From Monoraphidium neglectum (taxonomy: Eukaryota; Chlorophyta; Chlorophyceae; Sphaeropleales; Selenastraceae): a stretch of DNA of 11,167 nt. The position numbers and the translations under genes are program-made. The notes under the pieces were generated by a model. That model did no database searches, was not told the origin of the DNA, and saw only the letters and a program-made list of their open reading frames with translations. This document shows, in pieces, positions 1-8,003 of the stretch; position 1 is the stretch's first letter, and each line of letters starts with the position of its first letter. Location: positions 1,211-12,377 of the forward strand of contig NW_014011784.1 of NCBI RefSeq assembly GCF_000611645.1, read 5' to 3'.

Positions 1-772
1 GGGGGGGGGAGATGGATGAGGCGGGGGGAGAGGCGATCATAGCGCCGCCAGGGCAGGCGCTTGGTAACACAGCCCCGTGCACCGGCCGCCTGTGCGCGCC
101 CAATAGGGCTTGGGTCGGCCATTGCCGCGAGACACTTCCTGGACGCTCCACGCTTCCGCGGCGAAGCCGGCGCATCCTTGAACCGTCGACAGCGCTCAGC
201 AGTGACGGGTGCAGGCCAACGTGGCGCCGCAATGCGAACTCGCAACGAGGCACAACGGCCAGCCTCAGCAGTGACGTGGGGTGCTTCACCAACTCAGCAC
301 CATACCTCCGATGCACTTGATGCCCCATGACCCGGCCAACATGCTCGCGCTGATCACCATGTCACCACTCACCCGGCCATGTTCCGAGGGTTGCTGGTCA
401 GTGAAAGACGAGCGCACCATCCCGCCAAGATTCCCTGCCTTCTCGCCAGTCCCCAACTGTCCCTGCAGTAGATCGCCCGACAGTTGCTGGCCAACGCTGC
501 AGTGCCGCGGGCTTGTGTGCGACGGCAAAAATAGCGCAGCAACAGTGATTGCCAACGAGCTCTGGCGAGACACGCGTGCTTTGCACAAACCGTTCACTTT
601 CTCGCAAAAAAGCCGCTGCGCTTCAAATGTGCATTCCGTGGTACTTCAAGGTGGTTGCAATTTTTATTTAGGGGCTCTTGAATACTCCAATCTAACCCTA
701 GACGCCCAGAAATCGGTACGGTCGCGTAGGCACCCGCCAAGCAGCCTCGAACCAGCTTGCAAACGACAGGAG
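1..772. promoter_or_regulatory. Upstream region and probable 5' leader of the CNBD gene
   Basis: No coding region is convincing here. The stretch opens with a run of nine G. GC content drops visibly between about 500 and 720, and an AT-rich patch (TTTTTATTTA, about 660-669) lies roughly 105 bp before the chosen ATG at 773, so a core promoter or leader is plausible. The reading frame of the CNBD gene stays open upstream to 281, with in-frame ATGs at 311, 320, 341 and 359. A longer N-terminus therefore cannot be excluded, but its composition is unlike the Ala/Arg-rich coding sequence after 773. A 13-bp direct repeat lies at 195-207 and 264-276. Confidence 0.45.
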
Positions 773-3700
773 ATGGAGCTCGAGGTTCTTTTAGAGGACC
801 TGCAATGCAGGTGCGCCGCTGGACACGACCCGGCGTATTTGACCTGCTTGACCGCTTTCGCACTGCCGCTGCGCGCGGCCGCATCACAGCATAACGACCA
901 GCTGCTGCGCAGGCCCAGGCCCACCGATGCCGTCGAGCGCGTCGCCGCGTATCTGGCGGCGCAGACGCGCGGGTTCTTTGGCAGCGTGTGCGGCACCGCG
1001 CCCGCCGCCTCGCACCCCTTGGCGGCCGTCCTGAGCCACCGATGGGTTGCAGAGGGCGCCCCTGTCTTCAGGCAAGGGGCGCCAGGCGACTCGATGTACA
1101 TAATCCTCGGCGGCTACTGCAGCGTGTCGCGCGACGCCGCCCCCGGCGACGCTGCGTCCCCGCGCGCCTGCGCGTCCCGCACAACCACCGGCGGGGAGCC
1201 GCCGCCACCGCCGTCGCGGCGCGCGACGCAGGAGCGGCAGCAGCAGCTGATGATTCAGGGCCTCGCCAACGCGGGCACGCGACGCGGCACGTGGGACTCG
1301 CCTGCCGTGGCGGACGCCGCAGCGGACGGCGGTATGGGGCCAGCAAGCGACGCCGCAGAAACTGCTGGATCAACCTTTCTGCTGCCAATTATGGAGGTGC
1401 CACCAACGCCCCGCCGCACCACAGGTCAGCCACCCTATCGACTTTCCCCCCTGGACACTGCCACCAGCTGCTTTGCTCGCTGTTGAATGGCTGCCGCTCC
1501 GCACACCGTCACCTCGCCCGCGCACATCACTGGCATGCGTGTTCCAACGCCTCCTCACACCACCAACCGCCACCAGGTGTGGCGCCGTCGCCGCGCGTGA
1601 GCTGGCTGTCTGAGGGGGACACCTTTGGCGAGGCGGCGCTGCTGGATCCCTCGCGCCGCCGCGGGTGCACAGTCGTCGCCGGGGGCGGCGGCGTCCAGCT
1701 TGCCACGCTCGACCGCGCCGCATGGGACCGCCTGCCGACCGCAGCGCTTTGCGCTGGCGCTGCCGCTGCCGACGTGGGGGCGCCGCCGCGGGATGCCGCG
1801 GCCGCGGGTGCAGCAGCTGCGGCGGCCGTGGTGCAGCAGGCCGTGCTCGCAGCGGCGTGCCGGCGGGCGCTGGCGGCCCCGCCAGGTCAGCGGGCGGCCG
1901 ATGACGTGGAGGCTCTCGCGGTGCTGTTTGGCGGCATCCAGGTGCGGCGTGGCCACTGCCGGGGAGCCTGCACACGCTTCCCCCCGCCGTGCACATACAC
2001 TGTTGAGAAGCGTCTACCACAACAGTCAATTGGATGCACCTGCTCGAGCCCTGCTGGCCACGTTGCCCTGAGAGCATGCTGCTGCGCGGATCGCACCCGC
2101 CCGCGCCGACCGCACCGGCGGCACGCCCACGCCCCCGCAGGCCCTGTCGCGGCTGCCAGAGGGCGTGCGCCTGAGGCTCGCTAGGACCTGCGCCGCCGTT
2201 TCTGCACCCGCGGGCGCCGCCGTCTGCAGGCAGGGCGACAGGGGCGAAGCCATGTACGTCGTCCTCAACGGCAGCTGCAGCGAACGCGCGCGCGCCGAGC
2301 CCGGCGACGAGGCGGCGCCCGCTCCCCAGGCCGCGACGGCGCCGGGGGTTGCGCCTGTGCCGGCGCCTGCGGCGCCGGGGGCGCCCCGGCCGCCGCTGCG
2401 CGCGGGCGGCGGGCGGCGGGGGGCGACGTGGGAGGAGGCGGCATTCACCGAGGAGGAGAGGGCGCGGCTGGAGGTGGTGAAGGCTGAGCTGCTGGCCGGC
2501 CAACAGCACAGGGTGCGCGGTCTCGCGCAGACGATGCTCGCGCGCCGGCGGCTGCCGGCCGCTTCTGAACCGGTGTATTAGCCGGCTGTGATCGAATGCC
2601 TCGAGCACGGCTGCGTGTGTGCTCTATCGCACGCCCAGCGCCCGCCCCTTGGCGCAGCCCGCGGCTGCAAAGCTGATGTTTTTGCCGCCTGCGCTTGACA
2701 CCGCTGTGACAGAAAACCACCCCTGGCCGGCCACCCCCCATCCCGGCCCCTCACAGGGCGAGCCGCCGACCTCTTCGCGCCCCGGCGGCCCCGGCGCCGC
2801 TGCAGCCCCCGGCGAGCGAGCCGCGGGCATCTGCGAAAAGGACTCCCTCTACTGGACGGCCAAGTACGTCCGAGACGCCTGCGCCAGCGCCGCGGCGTGC
2901 GCGGGCGCGGGCGGCGAATCAGACCCCGCCAGCTGGCGCGAGGTGGGCGGCCTGCCGCCGCTCGCCGCGGTCGCGGCGGCCAAGTGGCGCCAGGCCGTGC
3001 GCGACGGGCAGGCGCGCCACCTGGCGGAACGGCGGGTCGCGGAAGACGGAGAGGCGGAGGCGCGGGTGATGAGGGGGATGGAGCAGCTGCTGGGGAGGGG
3101 CGCCGCAAGGGCGTGGGCGGAGGCACGCAGGTCCGCCGGCGGGGCGGGGCCCGCGACTCAGCGGCCCGTCGCGGCAGCGGCGGCACCAGCAGCACCAGGG
3201 GCGGCCAGCACAGCCGACCGCGACACGGCGGGCGCCGCGTGCAGCACGGCAATTGACGGGGCCACGGCGGCGGCCATCGTCGACGCCGCCCAAAATCCGG
3301 ACTGCGGCCTCGAAATCGGCGACACGGCGTCGCCCCTTGCCTCTGCGGCGCGCCGCGAAATCAGCCCCTTCTTATTGGCTGCTGAGCTGGCAGCCCGCAG
3401 CACGCTGCAGGGGGTCCTGGCCGACGTCGCTGCGGCCGCCGCGCGGCGCGGCCTGCCGCGGCGTCTGGGGCGCCAGGCGTCCCTCAAGATCACGCGGGAG
3501 CTGAACAGGCGGTGCGTGCGCGTCGCGCCTTGAAGCGAGGGAGGCTAGGGGGAGCCGGCCGGCGGGCTTGGCTGGAAGCGCCAGGCTGTGGTTCCTGGCG
3601 GGGAGGTGCATTTGATTGTGCCTCGGCCGTGACAGAGGCGCCGAAAATTGGTTGTGGAGCGGTGCCCCAACCGACGTGCCATGTCGGCTCGATCACCCAC

Positions 3701-6412
3701 CGCAAACCCCGCACTGCGGGTTGCCCCGACTGTCGCACGCATGCAGGGTTGTGGGCGGCGCCTCGCGCAAGGGCTTTGGCAGCAAGGCAAGGCCCGACGG
3801 GCTCCCAACCGGCGGTGGCCCGGACGACGCCCCGCCGCGCGACGGCGGCGACGCCGGGCGCGGCACGACCGACGCTGAGGACGAGGGGCGGCAGCTGCGG
3901 CGCAGCTGCGACGCGGCGACGGATTTGAGGGCCGGGCTGGCAGGGCTGGCGGCCAGCGATTGGAATTCGTCGTGGGATGGGTCGGAAGCCGCCAGCCTGA
4001 TGGGCAGCATTGACCTGGAGCGGTCGTGCCTGGCTGGCGCCGAGCAGGCGAGCTGGTGCCGCCTGGGCCGCGCCGACAGCGGCGGAGAGAGGAGCGACGG
4101 CGGCAGCGACGACGATGATGACGGCGGGGCCAGCAGTGGGGCAGGGTCAGGGGTCAAGCTTGCGGAGGAGCTTGGCAGGCGCTTTGGGGCCGTCCGGCGG
4201 GTCATCGGTCCCGGAGAGTGCTTCGGGGAGCTGGCGCTGCTGCAGCGCCGCTGCATGCGGCCGTCGACCGTCGTCGCGCTCGACCCGTCGCTGCGGCTGC
4301 TCGCGCCGCCTTGCGGCGCACCCGCTCTGCGCGGGGTGGCAAGCGACAGCGACGGCGAATGTCACAGCGCGGCCTTCGCCCCTAGAGGAGCCGGCCCGCG
4401 GGGCTGCGTCGAGCTGCTGCGCATCGGGCGGTCAACGTTTGACTCCGCGGTGCGCGCGCTGCAGCTGCAGGAGTTGGAGGATCTCCTGTCAGCGCTCGCG
4501 GCGGCCGGGCCGCTGGGGGCCCTCCCGAGGGAGCAGCTCACCGCCCTGGCGGTGTTCTGCCGCCCCGCGGCGGCCGCGCCCGGTGACGTCATCGCCGCGA
4601 GGGGCGGGCGCGCCGCGGCGCTGATCGTGCTGATCGAGGGCGCGGTGCGGCTGCTGGACGGGCCGCCGCCGCCGGCGGCGCCGGCGATGGCGGCGATGGC
4701 GGCCGCTGGCGGCGACGGGCCGCAAGGCTCGCCGGGCGGTGGCGCAGCGTACGGGCGCCGCGCGACGGCCGATCAGCTCGGCACGCGAGCCTTCGGGACC
4801 GCGGCGGCGGGCGCCGCGCCGCGCGCCCTGATGCGCAACGCGTCGCTGCCCGGCGCACGCGCGAGGCGGCGCGCGACGGCGGAGGGCGGCGGCGGGGGCG
4901 GCGCGGCCGTCCTGGGGCTGGGGGCGGGGTGCGTGCTGGCGGAACTGGGGCCAGGGGCTATCCTAGGCGAGAATATCCTAGGTGAAGATCCCGACGAGGT
5001 GAGTGATTGTGTTTGGAGACGCACTCCAGGCCTGCTGCGCACGCCAGGGATCCAGGCACGGCAAGAGGCCGCTTGGCGTTGGGGGCAGGCCGGCGCGCCG
5101 TGCCGCTGTCAAATGCGGCCACCATGTCGTGGATGGGCCCGCCTTCCGAAACTGCAAAGACCGCCTTTCAAAACTGCACAGCTCCGATACCAGATGTTTC
5201 GGCCCCTTGTTGCGTTGACTCAGGATCCGTATGAGTCAGATGCTCCACCAGGGGCCGCCCCCTTTGCCCCGCTGCACGCCGCCACCGCGGTGGCGGCCTG
5301 CCCGTGCCGCCTGCTGCTGATCGCCCCAGAGGACCTGCGGCGCTTCGGCAGGCAGCTGCGCGCGCCGCTCGCGGCGGCGTCGGCGCGTCGGCGCGAGTTC
5401 CTGGCAGCTAGGCGGCAGCTGCTGGACGGCACGCGCGCGGGGCTGGAGGCGGCGGCAGCAGATCTGCGTCGGCAGGCAGGGCTGCAAAGCAGCGGCGTCC
5501 GCGGCGGCGGCGGGCCGGCGGGGGGCGCGGCGAGTGCGGACGCCGGGCTTGCGGCGACGTGGGAGGCGCGCGAGGGCGGCGCCGCCGACGGCCTCACGCC
5601 GTGGGACGTGCGTGGGATGCGGGGGCTCGTGCCGCCTCGGCAGGACGCATCCTTGGTGGAACTTGCCGCCGCGGGGCGCCCCTTCCCGTCAGCCCTGCTT
5701 ACCGCAACCGAACGGGGCGGTGCCGGGCCCGTCAGCGGCGACGGCCCCCAAGTTAAGGGCCTGGCAGCACGCGCGAGCAGCTGTGACTGGGCCGCAGCAG
5801 GCCAGGCCGCCGGCGTCGGGGAGCGCCGTGGCGTGGGTGCTACTGATTGGGCTGCCGCTGGCTGCTGGGGCGGCGGCCTGCCTGCGCTCGCCGAGAATGC
5901 GAGCTCTCTGGTGGCAGTGTTTGACCCCGCACCCACAAGATCAGAAGGCGGCAGCTCAGGCAGCGTGGCAGCAAACACCGCAGCGAATCGTGCGCCCGCA
6001 CCAGCGCCGGCGTTCGAGGAAGGCGCCGGGACAGACAGGATGCAGGGGCGGGGCAAGGGGCCGTTGCCGCCGCAGCAGCAGGCGCTGCAGCCAGGGGAGC
6101 TGGAGTGGGAGGGCGCCCACGGTGCCCAGCTGCAGCGGGAGCAGAAGCCAAGGCGCTCAACATCCCTCGCTCGCGGCGGCAGGTGCGCTTTGCATGTTTG
6201 TTTGACCGAGGGTTGACTTTTCAGGAGCCCGGGACCTGCACAGCCCTGCGCAGGACAGTATTGTAGGCTCGTTGCCTGCAAGGGTTCACATATCATCGAG
6301 GCGCCATCCACCTGCCCCTGTTGCTTGATCTGCCCGCAGGACCACGCTGGGAGGCGGCTTTGTCACATCCTTTGCTGCCAAGCGCCGGGCGGATGTTGGT
6401 GGCCGCTGCTAG
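773..6412 (+). CDS. Large protein with three tandem, insert-split cyclic-nucleotide-binding domains (spliced)
   Basis: Proposed exons: 773-1424, 1577-1941, 2141-2512, 2757-3511, 3747-4998, 5224-6182 and 6340-6412, giving about 1,475 aa. All junctions are GT-AG with matching phases (1,0,0,2,0,2). The ATG at 773 has G at -3 and G at +4. Three CNBDs are seen: residues 81-270, 340-950 and 950-1177. Each starts with a GxxGD-like turn or beta strand (QGAPGDSMYIILGG, QGDRGEAMYVVLNG, PGDVIAARGG) and ends with a cassette (GDTFGEAALL, GECFGELALL, GAILGENILG). CNBDs bind cAMP or cGMP; no kinase, channel or exchange-factor domain is visible, so the output is unknown. There is no signal peptide or membrane segment, so a soluble sensor or scaffold is inferred. 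An acidic Asp run follows residue 830. Uncertain points: exon 4 could begin at 2658 (same frame, 33 residues longer), the start could lie upstream, and without the last intron the protein ends at the TGA at 6214-6216. Confidence 0.8.
1013..1734 (+). other. CNBD 1 (residues about 81-270), split by an insert and intron 1
   Basis: The N-terminal half (about residues 81-120) runs from HPLAAVLSHRWV through FRQGAPGDSMYIILGG, the usual helix, strand and GxxGD turn. About 105 residues rich in Pro, Ala, Arg and Gln follow. The cassette then resumes with WLSEGDTFGEAALL (residues 227-240) and RRRGCTVVA (244-252). Arg246 sits three residues before the Thr, where the phosphate-contacting Arg of the FGE...R-A-A-T signature normally is. 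Intron 1 (1425-1576, phase 1) falls just upstream of the cassette, and removing it joins the two halves in frame. The Arg and Glu are retained, so nucleotide binding is plausible. Confidence 0.75.
2141..4455 (+). other. CNBD 2 (residues about 340-950), split by a roughly 465-residue insert
   Basis: Exon 3 begins exactly at the domain with ALSRLPEGVRLRLA and continues to VCRQGDRGEAMYVVLNG (residues 367-383). The cassette returns only in exon 5: IGPGECFGELALLQRRCMRPSTVVA (residues 868-892, given here for position). Glu876 and Arg886 occupy the ligand-contact positions. Between the halves lie the rest of exon 3, all of exon 4 and the start of exon 5, where known CNBDs have a short loop. A second insert of about 40 residues precedes the closing strand LLRIGRSTFDSAV. 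A canonical CNBD is about 120 residues long. Confidence 0.7.
4456..5358 (+). other. CNBD 3 (residues about 950-1177), cassette degenerate
   Basis: Helix and strand segments LQELEDLLSALAAAGPL, LPREQLTALAVF and PGDVIAARGGRAAALIVLIEG match the start of a CNBD. An insert of about 90 residues (Gly/Ala/Arg/Pro) follows. The cassette reads GAILGENILGED and, across intron 5 (4999-5223), continues to APLHAATAVAACPCRLLLI. Compared with the FGE...R-A-A-T signature, Phe is replaced by Leu1121 and the Arg by His1150; the Glu (1123) is kept. The domain is probably structural, or binds something other than a cyclic nucleotide (inference). Confidence 0.65.
4999..5223 (+). other. Intron 5 of the CNBD gene
   Basis: This is the clearest of the six introns proposed for the gene (225 bp, phase 0). 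The donor GAG|GTGAGTG is a full consensus site and the acceptor is GACTCAG|GAT. GC content falls inside it compared with the flanking exons. The frame happens to stay open through it, so a naive single-ORF translation would insert 75 non-domain residues into the CNBD 3 cassette. The other introns are 1425-1576, 1942-2140, 2513-2756, 3512-3746 and, less surely, 6183-6339. Confidence 0.8.
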
Positions 6413-6439
6413 GGCGGTTGCTGCGATAGAGCGGCTGCG

Positions 6440-6444
6440 TGTAA
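6440..6444 (+). terminator. TGTAA polyadenylation-like signal for the CNBD gene
   Basis: TGTAA is the usual poly(A) signal of chlorophyte nuclear genes, typically 10-20 nt before cleavage. This copy lies 28 nt after the TAG at 6410-6412, or about 224 nt after the alternative TGA at 6214-6216. A strong GC hairpin (6452-6470) follows within 10 nt. Confidence 0.5.
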
Positions 6445-6451
6445 TCAAGGC

Positions 6452-6470
6452 GCGGCGGTTCGAGCGCCGC
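6452..6470. other. GC hairpin, 6-bp stem with 7-nt loop
   Basis: GCGGCG (6452-6457) pairs perfectly with CGCCGC (6465-6470) around the loop GTTCGAG. It lies just after the TGTAA of the CNBD gene, where the cleavage site would be expected. The loop resembles a tRNA T-loop, but the base pairing does not fit one. Confidence 0.4.
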
Positions 6471-6567
6471 TGCACGTGCAAAGCTCAATCCCTCAATCCT
6501 GTATAAAGTGACCGCCACAAATCGGCCTGCGCCTTGCAGGGGCCACAGCGCTCATTGCAAGGTGAGT

Positions 6568-6572
6568 TTACA
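6568..6572 (-). terminator. Minus-strand TGTAA, possible poly(A) signal
   Basis: Plus-strand TTACA reads TGTAA on the minus strand. It faces the TGTAA at 6440-6444, about 125 bp away, the arrangement expected at the meeting point of convergent transcripts. If used by the small gene at 7367-7695 it implies a 3' UTR of roughly 800 nt, which is long; the AATAAA at 7161-7166 is an alternative. Confidence 0.3.
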
Positions 6573-7366
6573 TCTTGCCCTGTGTGGCCCGCCCCTTGTG
6601 CCGAGGCACAAGCGACAGGAGGAAGCAAAGTGCAGGCCTGTGACTTTGCCATCAAAAATCAAACACTGGAAAAGCATTCATGCAGAGCGTGTGGTCCCGG
6701 CTGGCTAGCTGGCTGGTACTCAAACAGGCCAACTGCCGAGGAACCATTTTGGCGCACTGCCAACCACGGGTGTGCTTAGAGCAGCACACCAAGGATGCAG
6801 GTACTCAGCAGCATGCGAGAGCAGGGAGAGGTCTTCACTCAGCATCGGCCTGGTACCTGGCGGTTGCGGAGACAGGTATGGGGGCCAGCCGCGGGGGTTG
6901 GTTGTGGCCTAAACAGAATGCCTGATTTGGGTACTGTACGGCACGCACCCTCAGATGCCGGAATCAATTGCACCTATCAAGCAACATGTGTGCAGCACAA
7001 TGCATGATGCTGCCCACCCGTCCGTCTGCAAATCAATGGGGGCGGCATCGACCGCGCCCGCAGCAGCCGCGCGAGGCGGTGCCAGCCCCCAAGCTGCGCC
7101 CTCACCCGACGCCGGGCGACACCACTTTTGAGGGCAGCTTGGGGTCAGCCGTGGCATTCCTTTATTGGTGATATGAGGGTTGATTGGGGGCCGCCAGGGC
7201 AGAAAGGAGGCCCCGGTCAGCTGAGGCCTCATTAAAGGCGACTCAACGGCAGGAGGAACGCGGGGCCGCATCACCCCTGGCTGCCTGCATGGTCATTGAG
7301 CCCACGGGGCGCGCCGGCGGCGCGAAGGCTCACAGAGGCCCCTAATATAGAAAGGGACAGCAGGCC

Positions 7367-7695
7367 TCACCAGTCGCGGTTGAGCTCGCCCTGCATCAGC
7401 TGGGTCTGCCCCTCACGCTGTGCCTCTTTGACGCACACGCGACGCGGCAAGGGTGGAGCAGGGCAGGGCGGGGCGCGTGCCAGAGGGAAGGAGGCCGTCA
7501 TCGGGCGGTGGCTTGGGAATATAGGGCATGGGTTGGGGACGGGTGGCCCCAGCGTGCCGGCTCACCCGGGTGCTCGCAGCAGAGCTCGGTGGGCAGCGCC
7601 TCGCCGTCTGCAGCTGCATCAGTGCAGGGCTCGGGCGCGCTCCAGCTGCGCCTGGCCGTCTCGCCGCGCACGGCCCTCTGCAGGTCGTCTGCCAT
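7367..7695 (-). CDS. Small two-exon protein of unknown family, 62 aa
   Basis: Read on the minus strand. Exon 1 is 7566-7695 and exon 2 is 7367-7425, with an intron of 140 bp (phase 1). The ATG at 7693-7695 has A at -3 and G at +4. The donor is CCGG|GTGAGC; the intron carries a long pyrimidine-rich stretch and ends at CAAAG|AG. The protein begins MADDLQRAVRGETARRSW and ends EGQTQLMQGELNRDW before TGA. It is hydrophilic, with Cys24, Cys39 and Cys40, and has no signal peptide or membrane segment. I do not recognise a family. Exon 2 has balanced, coding-like residues, unlike its surroundings. Uncertain points: the acceptor could be a few bases away, and TG|GTGAGG at the stop is itself donor-like, so a further exon is possible. 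Confidence 0.5.
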
Positions 7696-7907
7696 GCTTG
7701 CTGTCAATAGAAGAGCGAAAGAATTCGCAAAGGTCGCGGCTGGAGGTTCCGTGAAGCAAACCGCGTGCAATCGCGTCGACAATCTCCGAGAAGCTAGCAG
7801 CATCGGCGCACCGGCAACACTAGAGGAAATATTTTGCAACTTTTGAAGACCACATATGGGCAGTTGAAGGTCTCCCCAGCTGCGGGGGCACGCTTCGGTG
7901 ATGTCGC

Positions 7908-7921
7908 TGCTGACGTCAGCA
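7908..7921. promoter_or_regulatory. Perfect 14-bp palindrome with a TGACGTCA core (bZIP-type site)
   Basis: The sequence TGCTGACGTCAGCA is its own reverse complement. Its core TGACGTCA is the classical bZIP (CRE/ACGT-core) target, and the whole 14-mer equals the CRE-type Maf recognition element known in animals. It lies 213 bp upstream of the small gene's ATG, in the 300-bp gap between that gene and the end of the BIG gene, a sensible promoter position. Use by an algal bZIP factor is inference. Confidence 0.45.
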
Positions 7922-7979
7922 AGCCAGGCTTCTGTTTGTCGTGCCGGCGTTGGGTTCACCACAGTTCCCGTGACGAGGA

Positions 7980-8003
7980 TTACAAATAGACAGCGCTTTT
8001 ACA
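7980..8003 (-). terminator. Two TGTAA signals at the end of the BIG gene, one overlapping the stop codon
   Basis: On the minus strand TGTAA occurs at 8003-7999, made of the last two bases of the final Leu codon plus the TAA stop, and again at 7984-7980, 15 nt further on. Either could act as a chlorophyte poly(A) signal, which would give a very short 3' UTR. Confidence 0.45.

Larger units (their letters stand above)
6413..7366. other. Intergenic stretch between convergent genes
   Basis: No open frame in this 950-bp stretch has domain-like or compositionally coding sequence. It holds the plus-strand TGTAA at 6440-6444, TATAAA at 6502-6507, a consensus donor (CAAG|GTGAGT) at 6561, a minus-strand TGTAA (TTACA on plus, 6568-6572) and a minus-strand AATAAA (7161-7166). 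It probably contains the 3' UTRs of both flanking genes. A short unannotated plus-strand transcript is possible. Confidence 0.5.

Noticed and set aside
281..772. N-terminal extension of the CNBD protein in the same open frame
   Set aside because: Lower GC, many Cys/Ser/His and no motif; the ATG at 773 has a better context and marks the change to coding-like composition. Kept as a possibility only.
1370..2608. Minus-strand open frame of 412 codons
   Set aside because: It crosses two introns of the CNBD gene on the opposite strand and is Arg/Pro-rich with no motif.
6183..6224. Intron ending at the good acceptor TTGACTTTTCAG|GAG
   Set aside because: It would be only 42 bp, and the resulting tail is a long Cys-rich sequence without sense; the acceptor at 6340 gives a normal intron size.
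5220..6311. Minus-strand open frame of 363 codons
   Set aside because: It lies opposite exon 6 of the CNBD gene and has only Ser/Pro/Ala-rich low-complexity sequence, typical of antisense frames in GC-rich DNA.
6452..6470. tRNA T-arm (GTTCGAG loop)
   Set aside because: The stem register does not fit a T-arm (position 61 would be G), and no acceptor, D or anticodon arm is found upstream.
6534..6925. Plus-strand small frames (including an ATG at 6680, 81 aa)
   Set aside because: Overlapping frames of similar length, no motif, and composition no different from the surrounding intergenic DNA.
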